From Elusimicrobiota bacterium (GTDB taxonomy: Bacteria > Elusimicrobiota > Elusimicrobia > 2-02-FULL-39-32): a stretch of DNA of 60,473 bases. Each line of letters opens with the position of its first letter. Positions within the stretch are counted from its first letter, which is position 1. Made by a program: the position numbers and the translations under genes. A model generated the notes under the pieces. That model was given only the letters and a program-made list of their open reading frames with translations. It was not told the origin of the DNA and did not search any database. This document shows positions 1 through 9,200 of this stretch, one piece after another. The stretch spans positions 1-60,473 of the forward strand of contig JAKFYJ010000020.1 in the NCBI GenBank assembly GCA_021730935.1, written 5' to 3'.

Positions 1-3000
1 TTGAGGGAGAGACGATGGTGAGGGAGGGAGGAAGAGTGTCCGGGACATTGTTGTTGATGATGACGGGGACGGTGGCGAACTTGATGTTGCCGCTGGTGTC
101 GGTGGCGCGGATATAGATGGTGACGGGACCGTTGGGAGCGCCTGCGGCGTTGCCGATGAGGAACCAGGAAGTGGTTCCGTTCATTTTGAAATAAGTGGTG
201 GCGCCGGTGCGGATTTCGACTTTGGCGACGGCCACATTATCTGCGGCGGTTCCGGAGAGGGTGAAGGTCCCGGAGATCACAGAGCCGCTTGAAGGAGATT
301 GAATGAAGACCGTGGGCGGCGTGGTGTCTGGCGCGGGAGGAGCGGTGTCGGTGGCAATCACAAAACTGCTCACGGCCAGAGCGAAATTCCCGGATGCATC
401 CGTTGCCCGGGCTGTGAACGTGTATGTTCCCACGCTCAGCACAGAAGCGTCGAACACGAAAGACCAGTTTGTTGTGCCGGAGGCCAGCTGGGAGGTTCCC
501 GATGGCAGAACCACTTCCACTTTGTCTACGGCGATATCGTCAAATGCCGTGCCGCGAAGGATGACTGTCCCTTGAATCGCCGCGCCATTGGCGGGAGACG
601 TGATGGCCACCAAAGGCGGTGTGGTGTCGGGAGCGGAGGGCCGTGTGAGGAATGTGAAGTCTCCGGAAGTGGCCGTGTTGCCGGAGGGATCCTGTGAAGT
701 GACGCGGTAATGATAAAGCGTATTGGGGGTGAGGAAGGCCAATCCCACAACATGGCCAACACCATAATAAGCATGGGAACTGGAATTGCCATAGGCGGTG
801 GTGGTCCCATAATCCACCTGACCGTTGGCGGGTTCGTCCGTGTTCCATTCCACCTGCGCGAAATTGGAATTGCGGAAGGTGACCCCGACTGAAGACAAGG
901 CGGGCGGCGTCACGTCCGGAGGAGCGGAGAAGAGCTGGACGGCCGCGCGGGTGGAGGCGCCGTTTAAGTCATAGGCCGTGGCTTCGATCAGGTGCGATCC
1001 ATTAAAGGTGCTGGAGCTGGCCCAGTGGAATGTGAACGGAAAGAATGTGTCCGTTGATTTCACAACGCCGTCCACGGAAAAGACCACTCTCTGGGTGCCG
1101 ATGGGGCCATCCACCGTGGCCTGAACATTGACGGGGTTCGCAACCGTGGTTCCGGGCAAGGGGGAAGCGATGCGGATGCCGAAAGGATTGCCCGTGCGAT
1201 AAATTTCATCCACGGCGATAGTGGACGGGACATTTAAGTCATAACCCAAGGGGTTGCTTTCCGTGACGGGAGCTAAGTAGGCCCGAAGGCGGTTGGCGTT
1301 TAAATCGCTGCCGCCGGAAGTCACCCATGTCCCATCGCCTTGGAGGGGTGTGATGGGATTGTTGAATGTCGGTTTTGGATACCATTGGCCGAAAGCATAA
1401 ATATAAAAGCGAACCTGGTATTCCAAGGGGTTCACATTGGCGGATATTCCGGAAGCTGAACCTTGCGCGCCGAACGGCTGTGCTGATGTGATTTGGATGA
1501 AAGGAGCACCCGGAGAAGCGTTTGATATTTGAACAATCGTCCGGGTGGAGGCGCCGTTGAGATCATAAGCCGCGGCTTCCCAAGTGTGCAGGCCCACCGG
1601 CGCGGCCGTGCTGTTCCATGAATATTGATAGGGATAAGTTGAATCCGTTGACACCACAACTCCGTCCAGCTTGAACACAACTTTCCGAGTCCCAACCGGA
1701 CCTTCCACCACCGCTTCCACATTGATCACACCCTGAATGCTGGTCCCTTGCGTGAGGGGCGGATTGAACTTGATGCTCCATGGGTTCGGCGTGCGGTAAA
1801 TTTCGTCCATCGCCACGGCTTCGGGAATATTCAATCCATTGTAACCATTGGCTCCGGAGGGAGGGACAACGGTGTTCGGGATTAAATAGGCTCTCAGCCA
1901 TGTTGCATTCATGTCGCTGCCGTTGGCCGTGGTCCAGGTGCCGTCGTTGCGGATATCTGTGATGAGATTGGCATAGGAGGGTTTGGGATACCACTGGCCG
2001 AAAGCATAAATATAAAATGCCACGGTGTAGCTGGAAGGACTCACATGGAGAGCGATCCCGTTGGCATTGCCTCGAACGCCATAGGGCGTCGAAGTGGTGA
2101 TTTCGATATAGGGCGTTCCGGGGCCGCCTGGAATCGTGGTGGAGACGGGCAGGGAGGTCCAGTTGTCCGCCATGGTTTGGCCGTCGAAAACGGGCTGCAT
2201 GCCGGGTTTCAGGACGGCGTTTTTGTCCCACACTCCCCAGCAGGCTTCCTGAGGGTTTTGTGCGGTCGCTTTCCAGGATTCATCAAACGCGTCGAAATAA
2301 AACGCGTTGACGTTTTTCGCTTTCGCCCAGGATTGAAAATTCAGGAAATAGAAATTGGCGTTGGCGAGGTTGGGCACGGCGTTGCCGAGGGTGTTTCCGC
2401 AGGTGGGCCAGCCGGACTCCGAAACATAAACGGGTTTTCCGCCTGAAGCGCTGACCAGAGCATTGTACTGCTGGTTGAGATAATAAAGGGAAACATTGAC
2501 GTCTTTGCCTTCCCAGTAAGGATAGAAGTTGGGCATGATGATATCGCAGGCCGCCATGACGGCGGGATTGTTTTGGAGCGAAGAATATACATCCGCGGTG
2601 GTGATGGGCAGGTTGGGGACGGCGGAGCGCACTTGCTGGATATAGCTGATGAGCTGGTTGGCCGTGAGGTCGCCCCGCAGAAGGACTTCGCTTCCGACGA
2701 TGAGCATGTCGGCTTCTCCGCGCTGGGCTGCGGCGATCAAGTTTTGGATGTTGGTCTGGTTGGCCTGAAGGCCGGCGGGGGTGCTTTCATTGCCGAGCCA
2801 GGCGCCGAGGGCGGCTTTCAAGCCCAGCTTGTGGGCGATCTCTCCCGTTTTCTCAAGACCGTCCACGGTGCTGAACGAACGGACCCATTGCGTATAAGGC
2901 GCAACGGCGGTCATGCGCGCTTCGATCTGAGCGGAGCTGATCTGGGTGCGGAAATTTGGATTTTGTCCGTCCATGTAAGGGCTGAAGTCCAGGCCGTGCA

Positions 3001-5173
3001 TTTGATAGGCTGCCGGGGGCGCGTCATTTCGGACCGACATTTCACGGATGGAATATCCGAAAATGGTGCCGCGCTCTGTGCCGTAAAATCTCAGGAAACG
3101 GGCGCTGACCTGTGGAAAGAAAATGGATTCCAGACCGCCCTTCCCGTTGAGCGTGGAATAGACATCGGTCCAGACAATGCCGTCGTTTGAGGTTTGAAGT
3201 TTATAAGATTTTCCAAAGGCCGTTTCCCATTGGATGATGATATGGTTGAAAGTTTTGGGAGAGCCGTAATCAATGAGAAGCCACTGCGGATCCGAGAATG
3301 CGGAGCTCCAGCGCGTGGCTGAATTTCCATCGAAGGCGTATCTGGGGAAAAAATTATTGTCCTGGATGGAGGAGGCCTGTATCAGAGGGGAAGACGCATA
3401 GGCGACGAAATTGGCTTTCGCCAGGCCGGGGTTCACATAGGGATTGGCCATGAATGTGTTTTGAACCAGGCCGGTGCGGTAATTTTCGATCGCGAGGAGG
3501 ATGGGGCCGTTGTCGATGCCGATGGCGTTTTGAGCGATAAAATTGTTCTGCACATTGAAGCTGTCCGTGAACCCGTGGCGTCCCCAGATGTGGTGCTTAT
3601 ACTGGTAAAACATATATTTCGCGGCGCTGATGGATTCCTGCGGGGTGAATTGAATGGAGGTGATGGCGGCTGTGGGGCCCACCGTTCCGTCGTGCGCGCC
3701 TGCGGGGGGAGCGCCATAGACGGTGTATCCGCCCGGGCCGTAAAACGCGGAGAGGCCCCAGCGGTTGTTTTCATAACGGCCCTGAGGGTCCAGGAGGCAG
3801 GAGTCGCGATTGTGAAGGGTGGCGTAAATCGTGTTGTCGGTGTAATTGGCGAACTCGTCGTGTTTGTTTCGGAGGTCATAATAAAGGTGATGGTATTGAT
3901 GCGTGAAGAGCGGCGGTTCATAGATGAAATGGTATCCCAGCAAATCCTGCCAGTCCCGCGTCATGCCGTACCAGGGCGTGTCGGGGATGGAATGGGTGGG
4001 AGAACCGAACGCCAGCAGGTCCATGAAAACCGTTTCGCTATAGCGGTTCCACCAGCCTTCCACAAACCCGCCGCCTTCGGGGCCGGAGTTGGCAATGACA
4101 TTGGGTTCCGGAGTCCAGGCCATATTCATATATAAAGGATCGTTGCCTCGGCCCAGCCACCAGTCCCACTCCATGCGTTCATAAAGCTGTTGAGCCTTGG
4201 CGGCCACTTCGGGATAGGTTGCGCGGAAATATTCGCCCGCCTGCAAAGCGCCCATGATGAAGAGAGCGGAGTCCACCGTCGATATTTCAGAATTTCCATG
4301 CCTCTCGCCGGTGTTGACGTTCAAAAAGTGATACCAGAACCCGTGGATGTTGGGCGTGCCGTTGTCGAAAAAGTTGAGCGTGGCCATCACGCGGTTTCTG
4401 GCTTCGAGCGCGGTGATCCAGCCGCGGCTTGCGGCCACGGTGATGGCGGAGAGGCCATATCCTGTGGCGGCGATGCTGCCGAACGTGCTCGAGCCGATGC
4501 TCCAGCTGTCTTCATTGTCCTTGACGATGCCCGTGGCGGGGTTGGTCTCGTTCCAGAAATACCAGAACATTTTTCTCTCGATGAAATTCAGGAACGCGTC
4601 GTCCGTCACGTTCACAGGTTTGATTTCGATGCCGGAGATGAAAGCGTTGTCCGCATAAACATGAGGGAACGTGATGTCGAGCGCTTCCTTGTCCACGGTG
4701 GGGAAGAACGTGTGGATGTCCGCCGCATTTTTTCCCACCTCGACAAAAACATCGTGGCGGTCCAGAACTTTGACGCCGTTGATGGCCACATCAAACACGC
4801 GCTTTCCCGCGCTGGGCCAAAAGGTTTCCGCGAACATGAGTTTGACCTGATAAAGTCCGTTGGGGACTTCAATGTGATAGGACATGTTCTCGTTGCCGAA
4901 GCGATGGGTTTTGAAGACATCGAGATTTGTTCCCGTCACCGTCCAGGTAGATTCCGACGGGGTCCCGTTATAAAATCCCCAGCGATAATTTGAAAGATAG
5001 GATTCGTCTTTGACCCACCAGTTGCCGCTGGGATCGGTGTAATCAAACGTCTCAGCGCCGCAGTTCAAGCGCCAAACTTCTTCATTGGAGGGAGACGATT
5101 TTGAGAGGGCCGCGAACGATGGAACAGCCGCGATGAGGAGAAGAGCGGAACAGGCAAAAAATTTGAGCTTCAT
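1..5173 (-). CDS. Exported multidomain glycoside hydrolase (malectin, glycoamylase-like, discoidin, GH17), C-terminus beyond the window
   Basis: An uninterrupted minus-strand frame runs from ATG at 5173 past the left edge (at least 1724 aa). It starts with a signal peptide (MKLKFFACSALLLIAAVPSF). In order I read a malectin-like carbohydrate-binding domain (about 32-187), a glycoamylase-like/GH144-type domain (about 195-580, beginning IERKMFWYFW), an F5/8 type C (discoidin/CBM32) domain (about 590-712) and a GH17-like TIM barrel (about 722-970). The GH17 domain has a candidate acid/base Glu829 in IVGSEVL and nucleophile Glu919 in the family motif VSESGWP. The remainder is two copies of a module of about 200 aa containing FYIYAFGQWYPKP (609-bp period, 1387 and 1996), then FN3- and Ig-like repeats. 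The start lies 2 bp after the stop of the PorV-like gene, so the two are surely co-transcribed. Beta-glucan degradation or remodelling at the cell surface is inferred from the families. Whether a sorting-like C-terminus follows cannot be seen. Confidence 0.85.
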   Translation of the reverse strand, partial: MKLKFFACSALLLIAAVPSFAALSKSSPSNEEVWRLNCGAETFDYTDPSGNWWVKDESYLSNYRWGFYNGTPSESTWTVTGTNLDVFKTHRFGNENMSYHIEVPNGLYQVKLMFAETFWPSAGKRVFDVAINGVKVLDRHDVFVEVGKNAADIHTFFPTVDKEALDITFPHVYADNAFISGIEIKPVNVTDDAFLNFIERKMFWYFWNETNPATGIVKDNEDSWSIGSSTFGSIAATGYGLSAITVAASRGWITALEARNRVMATLNFFDNGTPNIHGFWYHFLNVNTGERHGNSEISTVDSALFIMGALQAGEYFRATYPEVAAKAQQLYERMEWDWWLGRGNDPLYMNMAWTPEPNVIANSGPEGGGFVEGWWNRYSETVFMDLLAFGSPTHSIPDTPWYGMTRDWQDLLGYHFIYEPPLFTHQYHHLYYDLRNKHDEFANYTDNTIYATLHNRDSCLLDPQGRYENNRWGLSAFYGPGGYTVYGAPPAGAHDGTVGPTAAITSIQFTPQESISAAKYMFYQYKHHIWGRHGFTDSFNVQNNFIAQNAIGIDNGPILLAIENYRTGLVQNTFMANPYVNPGLAKANFVAYASSPLIQASSIQDNNFFPRYAFDGNSATRWSSAFSDPQWLLIDYGSPKTFNHIIIQWETAFGKSYKLQTSNDGIVWTDVYSTLNGKGGLESIFFPQVSARFLRFYGTERGTIFGYSIREMSVRNDAPPAAYQMHGLDFSPYMDGQNPNFRTQISSAQIEARMTAVAPYTQWVRSFSTVDGLEKTGEIAHKLGLKAALGAWLGNESTPAGLQANQTNIQNLIAAAQRGEADMLIVGSEVLLRGDLTANQLISYIQQVRSAVPNLPITTADVYSSLQNNPAVMAACDIIMPNFYPYWEGKDVNVSLYYLNQQYNALVSASGGKPVYVSESGWPTCGNTLGNAVPNLANANFYFLNFQSWAKAKNVNAFYFDAFDESWKATAQNPQEACWGVWDKNAVLKPGMQPVFDGQTMADNWTSLPVSTTIPGGPGTPYIEITTSTPYGVRGNANGIALHVSPSSYTVAFYIYAFGQWYPKPSYANLITDIRNDGTWTTANGSDMNATWLRAYLIPNTVVPPSGANGYNGLNIPEAVAMDEIYRTPNPWSIKFNPPLTQGTSIQGVINVEAVVEGPVGTRKVVFKLDGVVVSTDSTYPYQYSWNSTAAPVGLHTWEAAAYDLNGASTRTIVQISNASPGAPFIQITSAQPFGAQGSASGISANVNPLEYQVRFYIYAFGQWYPKPTFNNPITPLQGDGTWVTSGGSDLNANRLRAYLAPVTESNPLGYDLNVPSTIAVDEIYRTGNPFGIRIASPLPGTTVANPVNVQATVDGPIGTQRVVFSVDGVVKSTDTFFPFTFHWASSSTFNGSHLIEATAYDLNGASTRAAVQLFSAPPDVTPPALSSVGVTFRNSNFAQVEWNTDEPANGQVDYGTTTAYGNSSSHAYYGVGHVVGLAFLTPNTLYHYRVTSQDPSGNTATSGDFTFLTRPSAPDTTPPLVAITSPANGAAIQGTVILRGTAFDDIAVDKVEVVLPSGTSQLASGTTNWSFVFDASVLSVGTYTFTARATDASGNFALAVSSFVIATDTAPPAPDTTPPTVFIQSPSSGSVISGTFTLSGTAADNVAVAKVEIRTGATTYFKMNGTTSWFLIGNAAGAPNGPVTIYIRATDTSGNIKFATVPVIINNNVPDTLPPSLTIVSPS

Positions 5174-5175
5174 GA

Positions 5176-6108
5176 TTATCTCCCTCCGAATTTATAGGAA
5201 AAGCTGATGTGGTGAGTGCCGCCGAGCTCTCCCATGGGGAGGAAAGCATAATCGAGAGCGGCCCTGGAGGCGAGTTTCAAGCCCAATCCCATCGCCATGC
5301 CGGAAAATGCGTCGAGACTTGATGAACCACCGCTGACTTTGTTCCTGGCGAACTGGGAAGTGTATCCGGAACGGACGGAAGCGAAGTTGGAAATGTCGAG
5401 CTGACCGCCGAAAGCGAGAGAAGTCTTTTGGTCTTTCATGCCGTATTTGAGGTCCGAAGTGAAAGTGATGAAAGAGATTTTGTGGGAGGCTCCCAGGGCC
5501 ATGGTGGCTGGGAGCTGGACAGATTCGTTTTCATATTTTAAAGAAGGGCCAAGATTAAAAACGCCTGCGGCAAGTTTTGTTTTGGGAGAGAGGGAATAAG
5601 CGCCTGAAAAATCGAGAGCCATGCCTGAAGCTTTGGCGGTGTCGATTCCGGACTGGATGAACTTGGCTGAAAGACCTAAAGAGAATTGATCATTGAGGGA
5701 GTGTCCATAAGAAAGAGAGACGGAGTTGTCGGAAGCGGAGAAATCCTGAGTTTGGGTTCCGTTTTCATCTCTGCCTTGCAGGGTGCCTTTGGAGAAACGG
5801 CCGTAAGAAACGCCGATAGCTGATTTATGGGAGGAGAAAGGATGAGCGAAGGAGAAATAGGAATAGGAGAAGTCTGAGACGAACCTGGAATAATAGGCGA
5901 AGGCCTGAGAGGAATCGAGGCGAGAGAGGAGGGCTGGGTTCCAATAAGTTGCGGAAGCGTCGTTGGCATTGGCCATGAGAGCGCCGCCCATGGCTTGCGC
6001 GCGGGCTCCGACGCCGAGACTAAGAAACGGAACGCCTGTATTTTGCGCGAATGAAAGGGATGAAGAAAGGATGAAGGCCATCAGCAGGACGACGGATTTT
6101 CTGGACAT
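5176..6108 (-). CDS. PorV/UPF0164-type outer-membrane beta-barrel protein (copy B)
   Basis: A 310-aa protein with a signal peptide (MSRKSVVLLMAFILSSSLSF) and the family signature LGVGARAQAMGGA followed by DASATYWNPALL near the N-terminus. Alternating amphipathic strands run to a terminal SYKFGG, as expected for a beta-barrel. PorV in Bacteroidetes is the type IX secretion shuttle that passes cargo with a conserved C-terminal domain to the attachment machinery; that role here is an inference. The gene heads a two-gene operon with the glycoside hydrolase 2 bp downstream. It is closely similar throughout to the barrel at 12191-13135, so the two are paralogues. A purine-rich AGAGGGGG precedes the ATG. 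Its promoter carries the 11-bp phased repeats. Confidence 0.85.
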   Translation of the reverse strand: MSRKSVVLLMAFILSSSLSFAQNTGVPFLSLGVGARAQAMGGALMANANDASATYWNPALLSRLDSSQAFAYYSRFVSDFSYSYFSFAHPFSSHKSAIGVSYGRFSKGTLQGRDENGTQTQDFSASDNSVSLSYGHSLNDQFSLGLSAKFIQSGIDTAKASGMALDFSGAYSLSPKTKLAAGVFNLGPSLKYENESVQLPATMALGASHKISFITFTSDLKYGMKDQKTSLAFGGQLDISNFASVRSGYTSQFARNKVSGGSSSLDAFSGMAMGLGLKLASRAALDYAFLPMGELGGTHHISFSYKFGGR

Positions 6109-6143
6109 TTATTGGTGCCCCCTCTTGATTTTTGTGTATTTCC

Positions 6144-6188
6144 ATTATGGCACAGATGATTCATCTAAATTGTAAACTTTTTGTAACA
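6144..6188 (-). promoter_or_regulatory. Promoter with 11-bp phased repeats for the PorV copy B operon
   Basis: On the minus strand TTGTTACAAA and AGTTTACAA cores are spaced 11 bp (plus-strand starts 6170 and 6181). A GCCATAAT -10 element lies at 6144-6149. The same repeat occurs upstream of five other transcription units in this window, which argues for a shared OmpR/PhoB-type activator site. No -35 hexamer is evident. Confidence 0.55.
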
Positions 6189-6208
6189 ATTTTGGGTGGG
6201 GGCGGAAT

Positions 6209-6250
6209 GAAAAAGCCATCGGTTCCGGACGAAGAACCGATGGCTTTTTT
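6209..6250 (-). terminator. Intrinsic terminator of the subtilase gene
   Basis: An 11-bp perfect stem (gccatcggttc at 6215-6225 with its complement at 6234-6244) is flanked by A5 on the left and T6 on the right, so it can work in both directions. On the minus strand it follows the subtilase stop by 15 nt. Confidence 0.85.
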
Positions 6251-6265
6251 ATGTTGGGGGGAAGT

Positions 6266-9200
6266 TTATTTGACGATGGCGAACTTGCCTTTGACGCGGA
6301 TGGTTTCGCCGTCTTTTTGGGCGACAGCGGTATAAAGATATACGCCGCTGGGCAAGTTGCTCACCTTACATTCATAAGCATACTGGTTGTTGATGATGCT
6401 CACCTGGTTGAGGGTCGCTTCCTGGATTTTGTCGCCGGCTTCGTTATAGATGCGGAGGTCCACTTGATCGGCGAGGCCCAGGACAAGGCGGATTTTGGGG
6501 TCGCCGTGCGCGGGGTTGGGATAGGCGAAGGATTGGTGAAGAGTGAATGTTTCGTCGATGCGCGCCTCCTCACCTTGATCGCCATCAAGGTCATATAGTC
6601 CGGAGAGAGTCTGAGTCAGAAAAGCCGGCGCGGCGATTGGACCCGTGGAATTCTCAATCGATAATGAAGAATCATCAAACCAGACCGTTCCATAGGAGTT
6701 ATAAAGCTGAAGCCTAAATTTTGCCGCAGATGCATTTTGTGGAGGTGAAAAAATTCCGCGCAACATTGTCCAGTCCGCTGTCCCAACAAGGTTTCCTGCA
6801 ACAATATCGGTGCGTAATATGCCCTGGGTCCCATCCATCCAATCCAAAAGGACGCGCGCGCCCTGGCCGCCTGCGCCTGCGGTGACATTTGCAAGCCGAA
6901 CCCAAACTTCTGCGGCATATGCTGATCCGGGTTGGAATCCCGCAGAGGAGGATATGACAGGATTGTTTTCTATGGTGGAAGTTCCCGGGCTTTTGCGGGT
7001 GAGTTTTATGGATTGAAACCCGCTGTGTGAAACTCCGGTGTCAAATGACCCTGCCGCAGGCATGGACCATGGGCCTGCTGATTCAAAGCTTGAGCTGAAA
7101 ATAAATGTGTTAATGACAAAAACAGAAACCGACGCGGTGCTGACATTCCCGCCGGTGTCTGTGACGCGGACAACAATTTTATGAGTTCCATCGGAAGTTT
7201 GGGTTGTATCTCCGGAAACAGACCAGTTTTTTGTCCCTTTCAATTTCACGAGGGTCCCGTCTTCGAGCACAAGTTCAACCTTGGCGATCCCTCGAGCGTC
7301 GGCGGCAGTTCCGGAGATAAGGATCGTGCCTCTCACAGCGGATCCGTCAGGCGGACTCAGAATGGCAAGCGTGGGGGGATCAGTGTCGGCAGAGGGCGAG
7401 ATGATGATATTGATTTTGGCGACGGTAGAATTTCCGATCGTGTCCGTGGCTTTAATGAAGATCTCATGGGGTCCGCTGGGGTTTGCCCCTGTGTCACCGG
7501 TTAATGACCAATTTGTGGTTCCGTTGGCGAGCACATAGGGGCCGCTGTCAATTTTAATTTCTATTTTTGAAACAGCATGGTTGTCAGCGGAGGTTCCCGA
7601 AATGGCGGCCATGCCGGACAGCGTTGCTCCTTCAGGCGGGGACTGGATAAAAATCGAAGGGGGGATGGCATCATTGTGATCAATGAAATATTGCGCGGAA
7701 ACGGAAGAAGAATTGCTTTTGTTGTCGGTTGCCCGGACAGTCACGAGATGAGGGCCGTCGGAAATAAAATCGGTGTTTCCTGTCAGGGACCAGTTCGTGG
7801 TTCCGTCGGCGAGCACATAGGGGCCGCTGTCGACTCTAATTTCGACTTTGAGGACATTTTGATTGTCCTCAGCCGTGCCTGAGATAGTGATGATGCCTGA
7901 GAGGATAGAATCTTTTATCGGCGTTGATATGAAGATCTCTGGGGGGGTATCAAGCGATTTGTTTAATGTGACGGCGATGACATGCTCGGCCCTGCCGACA
8001 ACCGGGTCCGGACCTAAAAGCGTGATGTAATGCGTTCCGTCCGCATAATTGCTGGTGTCCCAGGTGGTGGTGGCTATTCCATTGCCGAAATATGAACCAT
8101 AGAGCACGCCATCGATGAAAAACAAGGACCCGAGTGTATGCGGATAAATGATATTCACCTTCTGACTGTTCAATATTGCGCCGTCCTGAGGTGAGGTGAT
8201 TTTCACTGAATACAGCGTCGGAGGCGCATTTTGGTCGACGATGAACGTAATGTTCTCCTGATTAACCAACTTTTCATTGGAGTCATATAGCAGCGCTTTA
8301 AGTTTGTGAGGGCCTGTCGATATCTGAGTTGTGTCCCAACGGTAAAGATTTGAACCACCTCCGTCCACAAACAAAACACCGTCGATATAAAGTTCCGTGG
8401 ATATCCCGTGAGGGTGGTATCCTGTAGCGGTCTGAGCGAAGTACAGTCCTTTTATTTTGTCCCCATGATGAGGCACCTGAATTAGACCAGGAGTTTCAGG
8501 GGGTGAAGGATTGGTGAATTTAAAATCATTTGAAATCGTCAGGTTGCCGGCCGCATCTTTGGATATCAATCGATAATGGTAGGTTATTCCGGCAGACAGC
8601 CCCGTTATGGTTTCCGAATGGGATAATGAAAGAAACGGGTTCAGAGGCGATGAATTTCCATAGGAAGTGGTGAGTCCATATTCAACCCTGGCATCCGCAG
8701 GTTTGTCCGTGAACCAACTAATCTCTGCTGAATCAATCCTGCTTCTGATTGTGACGGTCGAAATGACGGGAGCGGTGGTGTCTGTGGAAGGAACGACTGA
8801 AAAAATCAGATCATCGTGGTCGTTCATGTGTCCTGGAGCGCAAGGGCTCGGGTTTGCCGGAGATACGAATCTGTATACGCCGCGAACGGCCTGTAAATTA
8901 GGTCCAGCTTGAACCAGATAATCCGTTTCAAGCAACTGGGTTCCTGTCGCTGGGGGCGTCAATGTGTTGACATAGGTCCAAACCGGGTTTTGGGCATCAC
9001 TGGCATAGTATATGTCCACAAAGTCCAGCGTCGTGCTGAAGGCCCAAATGGTGGCTTGAACTCTTATTGTTCTTCCCTTCACCAAAGAGCCGCCATCGGG
9101 AGCAAAAACTTGTAAACGGTCCAGAGAACCATATACATGATAATACCCATCTGTTCCGTCAGGACAGGAATCGTGGATCGTGTTGGGCTGGTTCGGTTCA

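Noticed and set aside
1563-2231. A 222-codon minus-strand frame and others of similar length in the left 5 kb
   Set aside because: The long frame from 5173 gives continuous malectin, glycoamylase, discoidin and GH17 homology in a different phase, so these are out-of-frame shadows.
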